The translations under genes and the position numbers were made by a program. From Streptomyces lincolnensis (GTDB lineage: Bacteria; Actinomycetota; Actinomycetes; Streptomycetales; Streptomycetaceae), in assembly GCF_001685355.1 (NCBI RefSeq), contig NZ_CP016438.1, positions 868,001-932,000 of the forward strand: a stretch of 64,000 nucleotides of DNA, read 5' to 3'. This document shows, one piece after another, positions 27,298 to 37,667 of the stretch. Under the pieces are notes generated by a model that saw nothing but the letters and a program-made list of their open reading frames with translations, had not been told where the DNA came from and searched no databases. Numbering within the stretch: position 1 is the first letter of the stretch; the number at the start of each line of letters is the position of its first letter.

Positions 27298-30200
27298 TTA
27301 CCTCCACTCACTTCCGAACTCGGCTTCGAGTTCGTCGATCTCCGATTGGGACAGGGCCACCAGGGGCAGGTCGGACGGTGTGTGCCCGCCCTCGGGGGTG
27401 CCGGCGGCCTGGGCGGCCAGCTCCTCGCACCACAGGTCGGCCAGGGCGCGTACCTCGCTCTCGGACCAGATGCCGGGCGCCCAGGACCAGGTGGCCGACA
27501 GCCGGCCGTCGGCGGTGGTCACGGCGGTGATCTCCAGGCCGTGCGCCACGGGCATGCCGGGGTCGTGGGCGGCCCCCAGGTGGGACAGGCCGGGAAGCGC
27601 CTCCGGAGCCGCCGACCAGTCGGCCACAGGTTCCTTGGGCGTGCGGCCCAGGTAGTTGAAGCCGATCTGCGGGGCCGGGAGCGCGGCGAGTGCCGGTCCC
27701 GTCCCGGGGTTGAGGTGACGGAGCAGACCGTGGCCGATGCCGTGGTCGGGAACGGCCCGCAGCTGCTCCTTGACACGCTTGAGCACATCGGCCGGGTCAC
27801 CCGGGTCGGCTCCGGTCAGGTCCAGTCGCGCCGGGACGACACTCGTGAACCAGCCGACCGTGCGCGACAGGTCGACGCCATCGTCGATGTCCTCACGCCC
27901 GTGCCGCTCGATGTCGACCAGGAGCGCCTGGTGTCCGTCCTTCGTCCGCCGGTGGCGCATGAAGGCGGCCGTCAGCGCGGCGAGCAGCACGTCGTCGGGG
28001 CCGGCGTGGAAGGCGGCGGGCACGGTGGTGAGGAGTTCCGTGGTGGTGTCGGCCGGAAGGTCCCGGGTGAGGTGCCGCATCGCACCGGCGACGTCTCGGC
28101 CCGGGTCCAGGTGCCGGGCGCCGAGCAGTGGGTCGGGGGCGTCCAACAGCCTTTTCCATACGTCGAGTTCGGCCGCCCTGTGCGGAGCGCGGGCCTCTCG
28201 CTCCAACAGGTGCGCCCAGTGCCGGAAGGGCGTGCCCGGTTCGGACAGCGGCTCCTCGCGCCAGGCGGCGGCCAGGTCGGAGCGGAGGGTGCTCCAGGAG
28301 ACGCCGTCCACGGCGAGGTGGTGGATCGTCAGCAGGAGGCGACCGGACCGGACCGGGCCGCCGTCGAACCACACGGCGTGCACCAACTGACCCTTTTCCG
28401 GGTGCAGTTCGACGGCGGTCGTGGTCAGGGCGGTCGCGAAGTCACCGTCCGGCACGCCGACCCGCTCCAGCAGTTGTCCCGCGTCCACGCTCCCGGCCGG
28501 CGGCACCACTGCCGTCCGCTCCTCGGCCATGATCCGCATGCGCAGCACGTCGTGCCGGTCCACCAGCGCTTGAAGGACGGCCGTCAGCCGCTTCTCGTCG
28601 GTCCCGGCAGGGGCGACGAGCAAGGCCGACTGGCTGAACGACCCGATCGGGCCGCCACGGTCGACGAGCCGGTGCATGGCCGGGGTGAACGGCAGCTCGC
28701 CCACCGCCGGTTCCTGCTCCTGGGCCCGGCCGGCGGCCGGACGCCCGGCCGCCACGGCGGCGAGCGCGGCGATCGTCCGGTGCTCGAAGACGTCCCGTGG
28801 GGTCAGCCGCAGTCCCGCCGCCGTCGCGCGGCTCACGAGGTGGATCGAGGTGATGCTGTCGCCGCCGAGGTCGAAGAACCCGTCGTCGACGTCCACCTCC
28901 TCGACGGATGTCCCGAGCACCTCGGCGAAGAGGTTCCTCAGGGTCTCCTCCTGCGGGGTCCTCGGAGTCCCCGGCGTTCCCGTGGTGCGGCGAGCCGCGC
29001 CCACCGATGCAGGTGCCTCACGGTCGAGGACGGGGGCGGGCAGCGCGGCCCGGTCCAGCTTGCCGTTAGGCGTCATCGGCAGGGCGTCCAGCAGCACCAG
29101 CGCCTCGGGAACCATGTGGGTCGGCAGCTGCCGGGCGGCGTGCCCCAGGAGCGCGGCGCGGTCGGTGTCGGCCGGCGCGACGACGTACGCGACGAGCCGC
29201 CGGACCCCGGCCCCGTCCTCCCGTACGACCACGGCGGCCTGGGCGACCGAGGGATGGGCGGTGAGTACCCCCTCCACCTCACCGGGCTCGATCCGCAGCC
29301 CCCGGATCTTGAGCTGGCCGTCGGCCCGCCCGCGCAGCTCCAGGGTGCCGTCGGCGCGGCGCACGGCCAGGTCTCCGGTGCGGTACATGCGCTCACCGGG
29401 CGGCCCGAAGGGATCGGCGACGAACCGCTCGCCGGTCAGCCCGGGCCGCCTCCAGTAGCCGCGGGCCACATGGTCCCCGGCCACATACAGCTCGCCCTCG
29501 ACCCCGACGGGCACCGGGTTCAGCCGGGCGTCCAGCACATAGGCCCGGGTGTTCCACATGGGGCGGCCGATGGGCACGGGACCGGTGGGCAGTTCCTCCC
29601 CGGGTTCGATGCGGTGGTCGGTGCAGCCGACGGTGAGTTCGGTGGGGCCGTAGTGGTTGATCAGGCGGACGTGCGGACGGTCCCGGCGCCAGGCGCGCAG
29701 GGCCTCGCCGACCAGGGCCTCGCCGCCGAGCATGAACTCCTCGGTGGGCGACAGGTCGTGCGGCAGGACGGGCAGCAGCGGGAGGTGGCTCGGGGTCGCC
29801 TTGAGGAAGGTGTAGCCCTCGGGCAGCGGGGCGGCACCGGCCTCGTGGAAGGCGGCGATGTGCACCTGGCCGCCGGCGGCGAGCGCCCCGTGCAGGGTCG
29901 TGACGGTGGCGTCGAAGGACAGGGTGGCGTGCAGCAGCGAGGTGCCGCGCAGGCTGGGGTAGGCCTCGACGCACCGGGCCACGTAGGTGGTGAGGTTGCG
30001 GTGCTCGACGACGACGCCCTTGGGGCGCCCGGTGGTGCCGGAGGTGTAGATCAGGTAGGCGGGGTCGGCGGGCCGTGCCACGGCGAGCGGCACGTCGGGG
30101 CCGGCCGGTGCCTGGTCGGGGTGGACGACCGGGACTCCGTCGGGGAACCGGTCCCGGCTGATCACGCACACGGGATCCGCGTCCGACAGCAGATAGTTCG

Positions 30201-33200
30201 TGCGCTCGGCCGGATGCTCCGGGTCGAGCGGCAGATAGGCCGCGCCCGCCTTGAGGACGGCCAGCACGGCGACCGCGAGGTCCACCGACCGGGGCAGCGA
30301 GACGGCGACGACACGGCCCGGTCCGGCGCCGTACCTGGTGAGGGTGTGCGCCAACCGCGCCGCACGGGTGTCGAGTTGGCGGTAGGTGAGGGAGGTTTCC
30401 GCGTCCGAGACCGCCACGGCGTCCGGCGTCCGGTCCGCACGCGCCTCGAAGAGCCGGGGGAACGTGGTGTCCGGGATCTCCCGTGCCGTGTCGTTGAACT
30501 CGGCCAGCAGCCGGTGGCGTTCTTCCGGGGCGAGGATGTCGAGCGCGCCGATCGCGCGGTCCGGATCGTCGACGGCGGCGCGCAGCAGCCGTTCCAGGCG
30601 GGCGGCCAACTCCACCGCCGTGCCTCGGTCGAAGAGGTCGGCACTGTACTGGAGGACGCCTTCGATGCCGTCCGGGGTGCCGTCGGGCGCGTGGAGCTCG
30701 CCGAGGTTGAACGTGAGGTCGATCTTCGTGGCACCGGTCTCCACCGGCAGGGTCCGCGTGCGCAGGCCGGGCAGGTCGAGCCGGGGTCCGGCGGTGGGCC
30801 GGAAGGCGAGCATCACCTGGAAGAGCGGGTGACGGGCCAGGGACCGGGGCGGGTTGAGGGCCTCGACCAGGTGCTCGAAGGGCAGGTCCTGGTGCGCGTA
30901 GGCGGCCAGATCGGTCTCCCGGACCCGGTCCAGGAGGTCCCGGAAGGCGGGGTCGCCGGAGGTGTCGGTGCGCAGGACGAGGGTGTTGACGAAGCAGCCG
31001 ACCAGGTCGTCGAGCCTCTCGTCGGCGCGGCCGGCGACCGGGGTTCCGAGGGGGATGTCGGTGCCGGCGCCCAGCCGGGTGAGCAGGGCGGCGAGGCCGG
31101 CCTGCACGACCATGAACACCGTGGTCCCGTTCGTGTGGGCCAGTGCGCGCAGCCGCCGGTGCAGGGCCGCGTCCCACCGCACGGCGACATCGCCGCCCCG
31201 GTGGGTGGCGACGGCCGGCCGGGGCCGGTCGGCGGGGAGGGCGAGTTCGTCGGGCAGTCCGGCGAGCGCCTCGCGCCAATGGGCGAGTTGAGGCTCCTGC
31301 ACGGCGGCGATCACCTCGTCCTGCCAGAGGCCGTAGTCGGCGTACTGGAGGGGCAGCGGCCGCTGGTGCGGCTCCTGTCCGGCGAGCCGGGCCCGGTAGG
31401 CGGTCGCGAGATCGCGCAGGAGGGGGTCCAGGGACCAGCCGTCGGCGGCGATGTGGTGCAGGGCCAGCAGGAGGACGTGGTCCTCCGTGCCGACGGCCAG
31501 CACATGGGCGCGCACCGGGATGTCGTCGGTGAGGCGGAACTCCTCGGCCGCCACCTCGGCCAGCCGCCCGGGCAGTTCGGCCTCCACGACGTCCTCGACG
31601 GTCACCCGGGGCCGCACGGACTCCAGCAGCCGCTGACGAGGGCGGCCGTCCGCGTCCGGATAGACCGTCCGCAGGATCTCGTGCCGGGCGACGACGTCAC
31701 CGAGCGCGGCACGCAGGGCGTCCACGTCGAGGGGGCCACCGGTCAGCCGTACGGCGAGCGGGACGGTGTAGGCGGCCCCTGCTCCCTCCAGCCGGTGCAG
31801 GAACCACAGCCGTCGCTGGGCGGAGGACAGCGGCACCGCCCCGACCGGGACGGCACGCGGGGCCGGCCGCCCGGCAGCGGGTCCTACGACCGTCCCGCCG
31901 GCGGTCAGACGGGCCAGTCCCGCCGGGGTGGGTGCCCCGAAGACCTCACGCAGGGTCAGTTCGACGCTAAGAGTGTTCCGGATCCGGCCGATCAGCCGCA
32001 GGGCGAGCAGCGAGTGGCCGCCGAGGGCGAAGAGGCTCTCGTCCGGGCCGACGTCCGGCAGGCCCAGGACGTCGGCGAACAGGGCGCACAGCACCTCTTC
32101 GCGCGGGGTGCGCGCGGACCCCGCGTGTGACGCCACGGCACGCGCCGGTCCGGCCGCGGGGGCGGGCAGCGCGGCGCGGTCGAGCTTGCCGTTGGCGGTC
32201 AGCGGGAGGCTGTCCAGGACGACGACGGCGGAGGGCACCATGGCCTCGGGCAGCAGCCCGGCGAAGTGGTCGCGCAGGGCGTCGGGCTCGGCCTTCTCCC
32301 CCACCACGTAGGCCACCAGGCGCCGGTCGCCGGGGCGGTCCTCGCGGACGACGGCGACCGCCCGGGCGACCTCGGGACGGTCGGCGAGGGCCGCCTCGAT
32401 CTCGCCCGGTTCGATGCGGAACCCGCGCAGTTTGACCTGGCCGTCGACGCGGCCGTGGTACTCCAGCTCGGCGTCGGGGGTGACCTGGACGCGGTCGCCG
32501 GTGCGGTACATCCGGGCGCCCGGCGGGCCGTAGGGATCGGCGACGAAGCGCTCGGCGGTGGCGGCGGGGCGGCCCAGGTAGCCGCGGGCCACACCGGGGC
32601 CGGCGAGGTACAACTCGCCGACCGTGCCCGGCGGGACGGGCCGGAGGGCGCCGTCGAGCACGTACGCGCGCACGCCGTCCAGGGGGCGGCCGATGGGCAG
32701 CGGGTCCGGTACGGGCCGGTCCGAGGGGCACGGGCGGAAGGTGGCGAACGTCGTCGTCTCCGTCGGCCCGTACCCGTCGGTGACGGTCAGTCCCGGACAC
32801 GCCTCCAGGACCCGGCGCACCGCGGCGGCCGGGACGGCCTCGCCTCCGGTCCACACCCGGCGCAGTCCGGCGAAGCACTCCGGGTCCTGTTCGGCGACGA
32901 GCGCGAACAGCCCCGCGGTCAGCCACAGCGCGGTGAGCCGGTGCCGTGCCGTCAGCCGGGCGACGGCCGCCGCGTCCACGTCCTCGTCGGCTCCCGCGAC
33001 CACGGCGGTGCCGCCGTTGAGCAGTGGCACCCACATCTCATAGGTGGAGGCGTCGAACGCGGTCGGCGAGTGCACCAGGACGCGCGCGTGCGCCCCGTCG
33101 GCGAACGCCGAGTCGGCCGCCAGCGCGGTGATGTCGCGGTGGGTGACAGCGACGCCCTTGGGTGTGCCGGTGGAGCCCGACGTGAAGCTGAAGTACGCCA

Positions 33201-34947
33201 GTTGGTCCGGGTGCAGGGGGACGCGGGGGTCGGTGTCCGGTTCGGCGGCGAGGGTCGGATCGTCGACGGCGACCGGCGTGATGCCCTCGTAGGCCTGTGT
33301 GAGATCCGTCAGCAGGACGGCCGCTCCGGTCTCGGCGAGGATGCGCCGCGTGCGGGCGGCCGGGGCACGCGGGTCGAGCCCGACGTAGGCGCCGCCCGCC
33401 TTGAGGACGGCCAGCAGGGCGACGATCAGGTCGTCGGAGCGGGACACGAGGACCGCGACCCGGTCCTCGGGGCGGACCCCGAGGCTCAGCAGCCGGTGGG
33501 CAAGTCTGTTGGCTCGGCGGCTCAACTCCCGGTAGCTGATGCTCCGTTCACCGTGCACTACGGCTGTGGCGTCCGGGCCGGCGGCGGCTATCAGCTCCGG
33601 CACGGTCGCCTCTCCCCCGCGCGCGGGAGCGCCGTCGAGGCGGGCGGACGTCCTCTCCCGCGGCAGGGTGAGCTCCAGCGTGCCCACACAGGCCGCCGGT
33701 TCGGCGGCGAACCGCTCCACGAAGTGGATCAACCGCCGGTGGTGGGCGGTGAGTTCGGCGTCCGTGTAGTGCGCCGGGCTCGCGTCGAGGTCGATGCGGA
33801 TGCCGTCCGTGTCGGCGCGGTCGTACACGTTGACGGCGAGGTCCTCCACCGGGCCGGTGGAGAGGTTGTGGCGGGTGGTGGGGTGTCCGGCGAAACGCAG
33901 TTCCGGCCCGAAGGCCATGATGTTGACGACGGGGCCGAAGAAGCGGCGCCCGTCCTGCGGCCAGTCCAGTTCCCGGCGCAGGTCCTCGCCCCGGTAGCGC
34001 TGGTGCGCCAGCAGGTCGCGGGTGGCGCTCGCGGTCTGCCGTACGAGGTCGTGGACGGTGGTGTCGGGGCGGACGGTCAGGCGCAGCGGCAGGACGTTGG
34101 ACGCCATGCCCGGGGTCGCGCGTTCGGTCTCGCTCTCGCGGCCGGTGACGGCGAGGCCGAGCACGATCTCCCGGGCTCCGGTGAGGCGGTGCAGGTAGGC
34201 GGCGGTGGCCGCGAGGACGACGCGCGACCAGCGGGTGCCGGCCCCGGCGGCGCAGGCGTGCACCAAGTCGCCCGCGGCCTGCGGGAGATGACCGGTGCGG
34301 CGCTCGAACCGCCCGGCGACCCGCGAAGGCCGCGTCGACAGGCTGACCGACTCGGGGCGGTCGGCGAGGGCCTCGGTCCAGTACGTGCGGTCCGACGCGT
34401 GCCGTTCGCCCGCCTGGTAGGCCGCGTCCTCGGCGACGAGCGCGGCGAGGGGCGCGGGCGGCGGAGCGGGGGCCGTACCGGCGGCGAGGGCGGTGTAGGC
34501 GTCGGCCACGCGGGCCGCGACGAGGGAGCAGCTGTAGCCGTCGACGGCGATGTGGTGGTAGCGCTGGTACCAGATCCAGTGGTCGTCGGCGAACTTGAGC
34601 AGCGCGTACCGGAAGAGCGGGGCCCGGTCCAGGGCGAAGGGCGTGGTGAAGTCGGCGGCCCGCCAGGTCTCGGCGGCGGTACGGGGGTCGTCCTCGCCGG
34701 TGAGGTCGACGACGGGAAGATCCCAGTGGGGGGCGGCCTCGACGATCCGGCGGACGGTGTCGTCGTCGGCCACGAAGCGGACCCGGAGCGTCTCGGTGGC
34801 GTCCACCACCGCCCGTATCGCCGCCCGCAGGAGAGCGGGGTCGACGGGCCCGTGGATCTCGGTGTACTCGCCCACGTTGTAGGCGGGCCCGGCGGGGTCG
34901 AGGCGCTGCCCGAACCACATCGAGCGCTGCGCGGCGGACAGGGTCAC
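27298..34947 (-). CDS. NRPS1: C-A-T-C-A-T-E, modules 1 and 2
   Basis: This synthetase of 2549 residues starts at GTG 34947, with GGAGG four bases upstream and a GTGA overlap with the gene before it. The first domain is a C domain ([32 protein letters not shown] near residue 135). It resembles starter C domains of the EntF/DhbF kind, so the first amino acid may be N-acylated. A1 reads DAYWWGGTFK, close to Val codes. T1 has LGGHSLLAL near residue 979. C2 has HHIAADGWS near residue 1168. A2 reads DATKMGHVGK, related to Asp/Asn codes but with Ala and Met at positions 236 and 299. T2 has LGGDSITS near residue 2031. The E domain has [10 protein letters not shown] near residue 2212. The tail [13 protein letters not shown] looks like a docking helix. 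Confidence 0.92.
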   Translation of the reverse strand: MTLSAAQRSMWFGQRLDPAGPAYNVGEYTEIHGPVDPALLRAAIRAVVDATETLRVRFVADDDTVRRIVEAAPHWDLPVVDLTGEDDPRTAAETWRAADFTTPFALDRAPLFRYALLKFADDHWIWYQRYHHIAVDGYSCSLVAARVADAYTALAAGTAPAPPPAPLAALVAEDAAYQAGERHASDRTYWTEALADRPESVSLSTRPSRVAGRFERRTGHLPQAAGDLVHACAAGAGTRWSRVVLAATAAYLHRLTGAREIVLGLAVTGRESETERATPGMASNVLPLRLTVRPDTTVHDLVRQTASATRDLLAHQRYRGEDLRRELDWPQDGRRFFGPVVNIMAFGPELRFAGHPTTRHNLSTGPVEDLAVNVYDRADTDGIRIDLDASPAHYTDAELTAHHRRLIHFVERFAAEPAACVGTLELTLPRERTSARLDGAPARGGEATVPELIAAAGPDATAVVHGERSISYRELSRRANRLAHRLLSLGVRPEDRVAVLVSRSDDLIVALLAVLKAGGAYVGLDPRAPAARTRRILAETGAAVLLTDLTQAYEGITPVAVDDPTLAAEPDTDPRVPLHPDQLAYFSFTSGSTGTPKGVAVTHRDITALAADSAFADGAHARVLVHSPTAFDASTYEMWVPLLNGGTAVVAGADEDVDAAAVARLTARHRLTALWLTAGLFALVAEQDPECFAGLRRVWTGGEAVPAAAVRRVLEACPGLTVTDGYGPTETTTFATFRPCPSDRPVPDPLPIGRPLDGVRAYVLDGALRPVPPGTVGELYLAGPGVARGYLGRPAATAERFVADPYGPPGARMYRTGDRVQVTPDAELEYHGRVDGQVKLRGFRIEPGEIEAALADRPEVARAVAVVREDRPGDRRLVAYVVGEKAEPDALRDHFAGLLPEAMVPSAVVVLDSLPLTANGKLDRAALPAPAAGPARAVASHAGSARTPREEVLCALFADVLGLPDVGPDESLFALGGHSLLALRLIGRIRNTLSVELTLREVFGAPTPAGLARLTAGGTVVGPAAGRPAPRAVPVGAVPLSSAQRRLWFLHRLEGAGAAYTVPLAVRLTGGPLDVDALRAALGDVVARHEILRTVYPDADGRPRQRLLESVRPRVTVEDVVEAELPGRLAEVAAEEFRLTDDIPVRAHVLAVGTEDHVLLLALHHIAADGWSLDPLLRDLATAYRARLAGQEPHQRPLPLQYADYGLWQDEVIAAVQEPQLAHWREALAGLPDELALPADRPRPAVATHRGGDVAVRWDAALHRRLRALAHTNGTTVFMVVQAGLAALLTRLGAGTDIPLGTPVAGRADERLDDLVGCFVNTLVLRTDTSGDPAFRDLLDRVRETDLAAYAHQDLPFEHLVEALNPPRSLARHPLFQVMLAFRPTAGPRLDLPGLRTRTLPVETGATKIDLTFNLGELHAPDGTPDGIEGVLQYSADLFDRGTAVELAARLERLLRAAVDDPDRAIGALDILAPEERHRLLAEFNDTAREIPDTTFPRLFEARADRTPDAVAVSDAETSLTYRQLDTRAARLAHTLTRYGAGPGRVVAVSLPRSVDLAVAVLAVLKAGAAYLPLDPEHPAERTNYLLSDADPVCVISRDRFPDGVPVVHPDQAPAGPDVPLAVARPADPAYLIYTSGTTGRPKGVVVEHRNLTTYVARCVEAYPSLRGTSLLHATLSFDATVTTLHGALAAGGQVHIAAFHEAGAAPLPEGYTFLKATPSHLPLLPVLPHDLSPTEEFMLGGEALVGEALRAWRRDRPHVRLINHYGPTELTVGCTDHRIEPGEELPTGPVPIGRPMWNTRAYVLDARLNPVPVGVEGELYVAGDHVARGYWRRPGLTGERFVADPFGPPGERMYRTGDLAVRRADGTLELRGRADGQLKIRGLRIEPGEVEGVLTAHPSVAQAAVVVREDGAGVRRLVAYVVAPADTDRAALLGHAARQLPTHMVPEALVLLDALPMTPNGKLDRAALPAPVLDREAPASVGAARRTTGTPGTPRTPQEETLRNLFAEVLGTSVEEVDVDDGFFDLGGDSITSIHLVSRATAAGLRLTPRDVFEHRTIAALAAVAAGRPAAGRAQEQEPAVGELPFTPAMHRLVDRGGPIGSFSQSALLVAPAGTDEKRLTAVLQALVDRHDVLRMRIMAEERTAVVPPAGSVDAGQLLERVGVPDGDFATALTTTAVELHPEKGQLVHAVWFDGGPVRSGRLLLTIHHLAVDGVSWSTLRSDLAAAWREEPLSEPGTPFRHWAHLLEREARAPHRAAELDVWKRLLDAPDPLLGARHLDPGRDVAGAMRHLTRDLPADTTTELLTTVPAAFHAGPDDVLLAALTAAFMRHRRTKDGHQALLVDIERHGREDIDDGVDLSRTVGWFTSVVPARLDLTGADPGDPADVLKRVKEQLRAVPDHGIGHGLLRHLNPGTGPALAALPAPQIGFNYLGRTPKEPVADWSAAPEALPGLSHLGAAHDPGMPVAHGLEITAVTTADGRLSATWSWAPGIWSESEVRALADLWCEELAAQAAGTPEGGHTPSDLPLVALSQSEIDELEAEFGSEWR

Positions 34948-36248
34948 CGGGCCTCCCCGACGACGGCCCCGGCGCCGGTGCCCGTCAGCAGCCGTTCCAC
35001 CTTCTCGGCGACCAGACGTGGTCCCTCCTCGCGGCCGGGCCACAGGACGCGCAGCCACGGGCGGGCGGGGACGAGCGGGAGATCGCGGGCCTGGCGGGCG
35101 CGGCCGCCGCCGGTGATGTTGAGGAGCACCAGTTCGTCCCTGCGGACCTGCCCGGCCAGGACGGCTTCGGCCAGGGCGGCCAGGGCGACCCCGGCACCGG
35201 GCTCGATGTCGATGCCCTCGACCTCCTCGAAGAGGGCCAGGGCGGCGAGCGCGGCCTCGTTGTCGGTACATCGGATGTCGCCGCCGCTCTCGGCCAGCAC
35301 GTCCCGCACGCCGCCGCGCACGGTGAACGGCGGGCGGCGGTTGGTCAGTTCACGAGCCAGCGGCTCGTGCTCGCGGTGCGCGGGGGCCTGGCCGGTGGCC
35401 CGCCAGGCCTCGTGCAGGGGCGCGAAGGGCGCGTTCTGACACATCAGCAGGCGCGGCAGGCGCTCGCCCTCCTCGCGGACGCGGCGCGCGGCCTCGTGGG
35501 CGCCGATCGCTCCGGTCCCGCTGCCGACGGCCTGTACATAGGTCTCCGGGAGACGGCCGAGGACCTCGGCGGCGGCCAGCATGACGGTGCCCAGGCCGTC
35601 GCGCCGTCCGACGTTGCGCGCCCCGCCCTCGGCGTGGTGGCCGGGCAGCGCGGCCAGCAGGTCGGCGCAGGCGATGGCGTCGCTGTAGGTGGCGGCGCCG
35701 TCGAGGACGACGATCCGCACGCACGGGTCGAGCGGGGCGGGGAACCGCATCCGTTCCATCGCCGGGGCGGGCACGACGAGCAGGCAGGGCACCCGGTGCA
35801 AGGTGGCCGCCCAGGCGAAGGCGGCGGCGGTGTTGCCCGCCGAGGGGATGACGAGGACGGGCGGCGCGGCGGGCAGCCGGCCGAGCACCGTGTACGCCTC
35901 CAGGTCCTTGAAGGTGCAGGTCGGCAACTGCGCCCCGCGTTCGGGCCAGTAGCCGTTGAAGGCGACCCAGAGCCGGTCGAGGCCGATCCGGCGGCCGAGG
36001 CGTTCGGCGTGGTGCACGACCGGTCCGGGCACGTCCGGGAAGGTCCGTGCCACCGGCAGCAGCGGGGCGTGCCGGAACAGCCCGGTGTCCGTACCGGCAC
36101 CGGCCGGGATGCCGGCGTACTCGGTGCGCAGGAATGCCGGTTCGTGCCGACGGGAGCAGTCGAGTATGAGGCCGTCGTCCTCGTAGCGGGTTCCGCATGA
36201 GGAACAGACAACTGTGTAGTGCCGTGTTCCCGGGCGTCCTCGGGACAT
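34944..36248 (-). CDS. cysteate synthase-like PLP enzyme (threonine synthase fold)
   Basis: This 434-residue protein matches archaeal cysteate synthase (TIGR03844 type) along its length. Shared features are an N-terminal zinc-ribbon-like CSSCG with a later Cys, [10 protein letters not shown], the PLP-lysine region [39 protein letters not shown] and [17 protein letters not shown]. Cysteate synthase replaces the phosphate of O-phosphoserine with sulfite to give L-cysteate. The start is the ATG at 36248 after GGAAGGCAAGGGAAG. It overlaps NRPS1 by GTGA, so it belongs to the biosynthetic operon and probably makes an unusual building block. Another beta-replacement product is possible, since relatives in antibiotic clusters use other nucleophiles. 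Confidence 0.8.
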   Translation of the reverse strand: MSRGRPGTRHYTVVCSSCGTRYEDDGLILDCSRRHEPAFLRTEYAGIPAGAGTDTGLFRHAPLLPVARTFPDVPGPVVHHAERLGRRIGLDRLWVAFNGYWPERGAQLPTCTFKDLEAYTVLGRLPAAPPVLVIPSAGNTAAAFAWAATLHRVPCLLVVPAPAMERMRFPAPLDPCVRIVVLDGAATYSDAIACADLLAALPGHHAEGGARNVGRRDGLGTVMLAAAEVLGRLPETYVQAVGSGTGAIGAHEAARRVREEGERLPRLLMCQNAPFAPLHEAWRATGQAPAHREHEPLARELTNRRPPFTVRGGVRDVLAESGGDIRCTDNEAALAALALFEEVEGIDIEPGAGVALAALAEAVLAGQVRRDELVLLNITGGGRARQARDLPLVPARPWLRVLWPGREEGPRLVAEKVERLLTGTGAGAVVGEAR

Positions 36249-36496
36249 CTTCCCTTGCCTTCCGCAGTGCCGCGTATCGCTGATCAATTGGAACCGGCTC
36301 CGCGGTACGGGAAGGAGACCCACGAATTACTTCTTGCTGAACGCCAGTTGACACATCGCCCGCACCGGCGCCGCTCACCTGCGCATTGTTCAGGCCCTCT
36401 TCATCTGCCCGTACCGGTGCGGTGGTGGGGAAAGAAACCGCTCCTGTAGATCATCCGAGACGCGTACACCGTTCACGAAAGGTTGACGGGAAAATG
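36249..36496. promoter_or_regulatory. divergent promoter region, NRPS operon / dehydrogenase genes
   Basis: These 248 bases separate the two divergent operons and must carry both promoters. The stretch is more AT-rich than the surrounding genes (for example around 36322-36356). A TTGACA hexamer at 36348-36353 has no good -10 partner at 17-18 bases. No operator palindrome was convincing. A shared regulatory region suggests co-regulation of peptide assembly and acyl-CoA supply. Confidence 0.5.
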
Positions 36497-37666
36497 ATGG
36501 ATTCGCCGACGCTTACGGATGACGAGGCCAGGGAAGACCCTTCCGCTTGGCTTCCTTCCGCGGTTCCGGTTTCCTTTTTGCCGGCGCCGCCAGCGCCACT
36601 GTCGTCGAATTCGTCATCGAATGGCAAAGTCCGGGAATTCGCTCCGGCTGCACGGGCGGAGCACCGGTCGTACGCCGAGCCGCCGCCCGGCGCTCTGCTG
36701 GCGGCGTACCGACGGATGGTCGTCGGGCGCCGCTTCGACGAGCAGGCCACGGCGCTCGCCCGGCAGGGCCGGCTGGCGGTCCATCCGTCCAGCCTCGGCC
36801 AGGAGGCCTGCCAGGTCGGTGCCGCCCTCGCCCTGCGCGCCACGGACTGGCTGTTCCCCACCTACCGCGACTGCGTCGCCCTGGTCAGCCGGGACATCGA
36901 CCCGGTCGAGGCGTTGACGCTGCTGCGCGGTGACGCCCACTGCGGCTACGACCCCGTGCGGCACCGCACCGCCCCCCAGTGCACCCCGCTGGCCACCCAC
37001 ACCGCCCACGCCACCGGGCTCGCCCACGCCGAGCGGCTCAAGGGCACCGACACGGTCGCGCTGGCGCTCCTGGGCGACGGCGCGACCAGCGAGGGCGACT
37101 TCCACGAGGCGCTGAACCTGGCGGGTGTGCTGCGGGCACCCGTGGTGTTCCTGGTGCAGAACAACGGGTACGCCATCTCCGTCCCGCTGTCCGAGCAGTG
37201 CGCGGCACCGAGCCTGGCGTACAAGGGCGTCGGGTACGGCGTCCGCTCGGAGCAGGTGGACGGCAACGACGCCGCCGCGGTCCTCGCCGTACTGACCACC
37301 GCCGTCGAGGACGCGCGAGCCGGCGGCGGGCCCTGGCTGGTCGAGGCGCACACCTACCGCATGGCCCCGCACACCAGCGCCGACGACCCCTCCCGCTACC
37401 GCACGGCCGAGGAGACCGAGCGCTGGCGGGCCCGCGATCCGATCGCCCGGCTGGAATCCGCCCTGGTCGAGCGCGGGTTGCTGACCGACGACGACGTGCG
37501 GGCGGTGGCGGCCGAGGCGGCGCGGTACGCCGTCGGTGTCCGCGAACGCCTCGCGGCGGACCCCGAGTTGGATCCGCTCGGCCTCCTCGACCACGTCTTC
37601 GGCGCGCCGACCCCGCAGCTCGCCGCTCAACGCGACGCTCTGCGGGCCGAAGGGGAGGGCTGCTGA
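36497..37666 (+). CDS. 2-oxo acid dehydrogenase E1 alpha subunit
   Basis: This 389-residue thiamine-diphosphate subunit resembles branched-chain 2-oxo acid and pyruvate dehydrogenase E1 alpha. It shows GRRFDEQATALARQGRLAVHPSSLGQEA, the ThDP signature GDGATSEGDFHEALNLAG ending in QNNGYAIS, and HTYRMAPHTSADDPSRYR. The first 55 residues form a Ser/Pro-rich extension with lower GC than the rest. The ATG at 36497 is used, with ATG 36494 directly before it; GACGGG lies upstream. The next gene begins one base after the stop and encodes the partner subunit. The complex decarboxylates a 2-oxo acid to an acyl-CoA; which acid is not visible. Confidence 0.88.
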   Translation: MDSPTLTDDEAREDPSAWLPSAVPVSFLPAPPAPLSSNSSSNGKVREFAPAARAEHRSYAEPPPGALLAAYRRMVVGRRFDEQATALARQGRLAVHPSSLGQEACQVGAALALRATDWLFPTYRDCVALVSRDIDPVEALTLLRGDAHCGYDPVRHRTAPQCTPLATHTAHATGLAHAERLKGTDTVALALLGDGATSEGDFHEALNLAGVLRAPVVFLVQNNGYAISVPLSEQCAAPSLAYKGVGYGVRSEQVDGNDAAAVLAVLTTAVEDARAGGGPWLVEAHTYRMAPHTSADDPSRYRTAEETERWRARDPIARLESALVERGLLTDDDVRAVAAEAARYAVGVRERLAADPELDPLGLLDHVFGAPTPQLAAQRDALRAEGEGC

Positions 37667-37667
37667 C

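Noticed and set aside
36348..36376. A TTGACA hexamer as promoter for the dehydrogenase genes
   Set aside because: No acceptable -10 hexamer lies 16-19 bases downstream.
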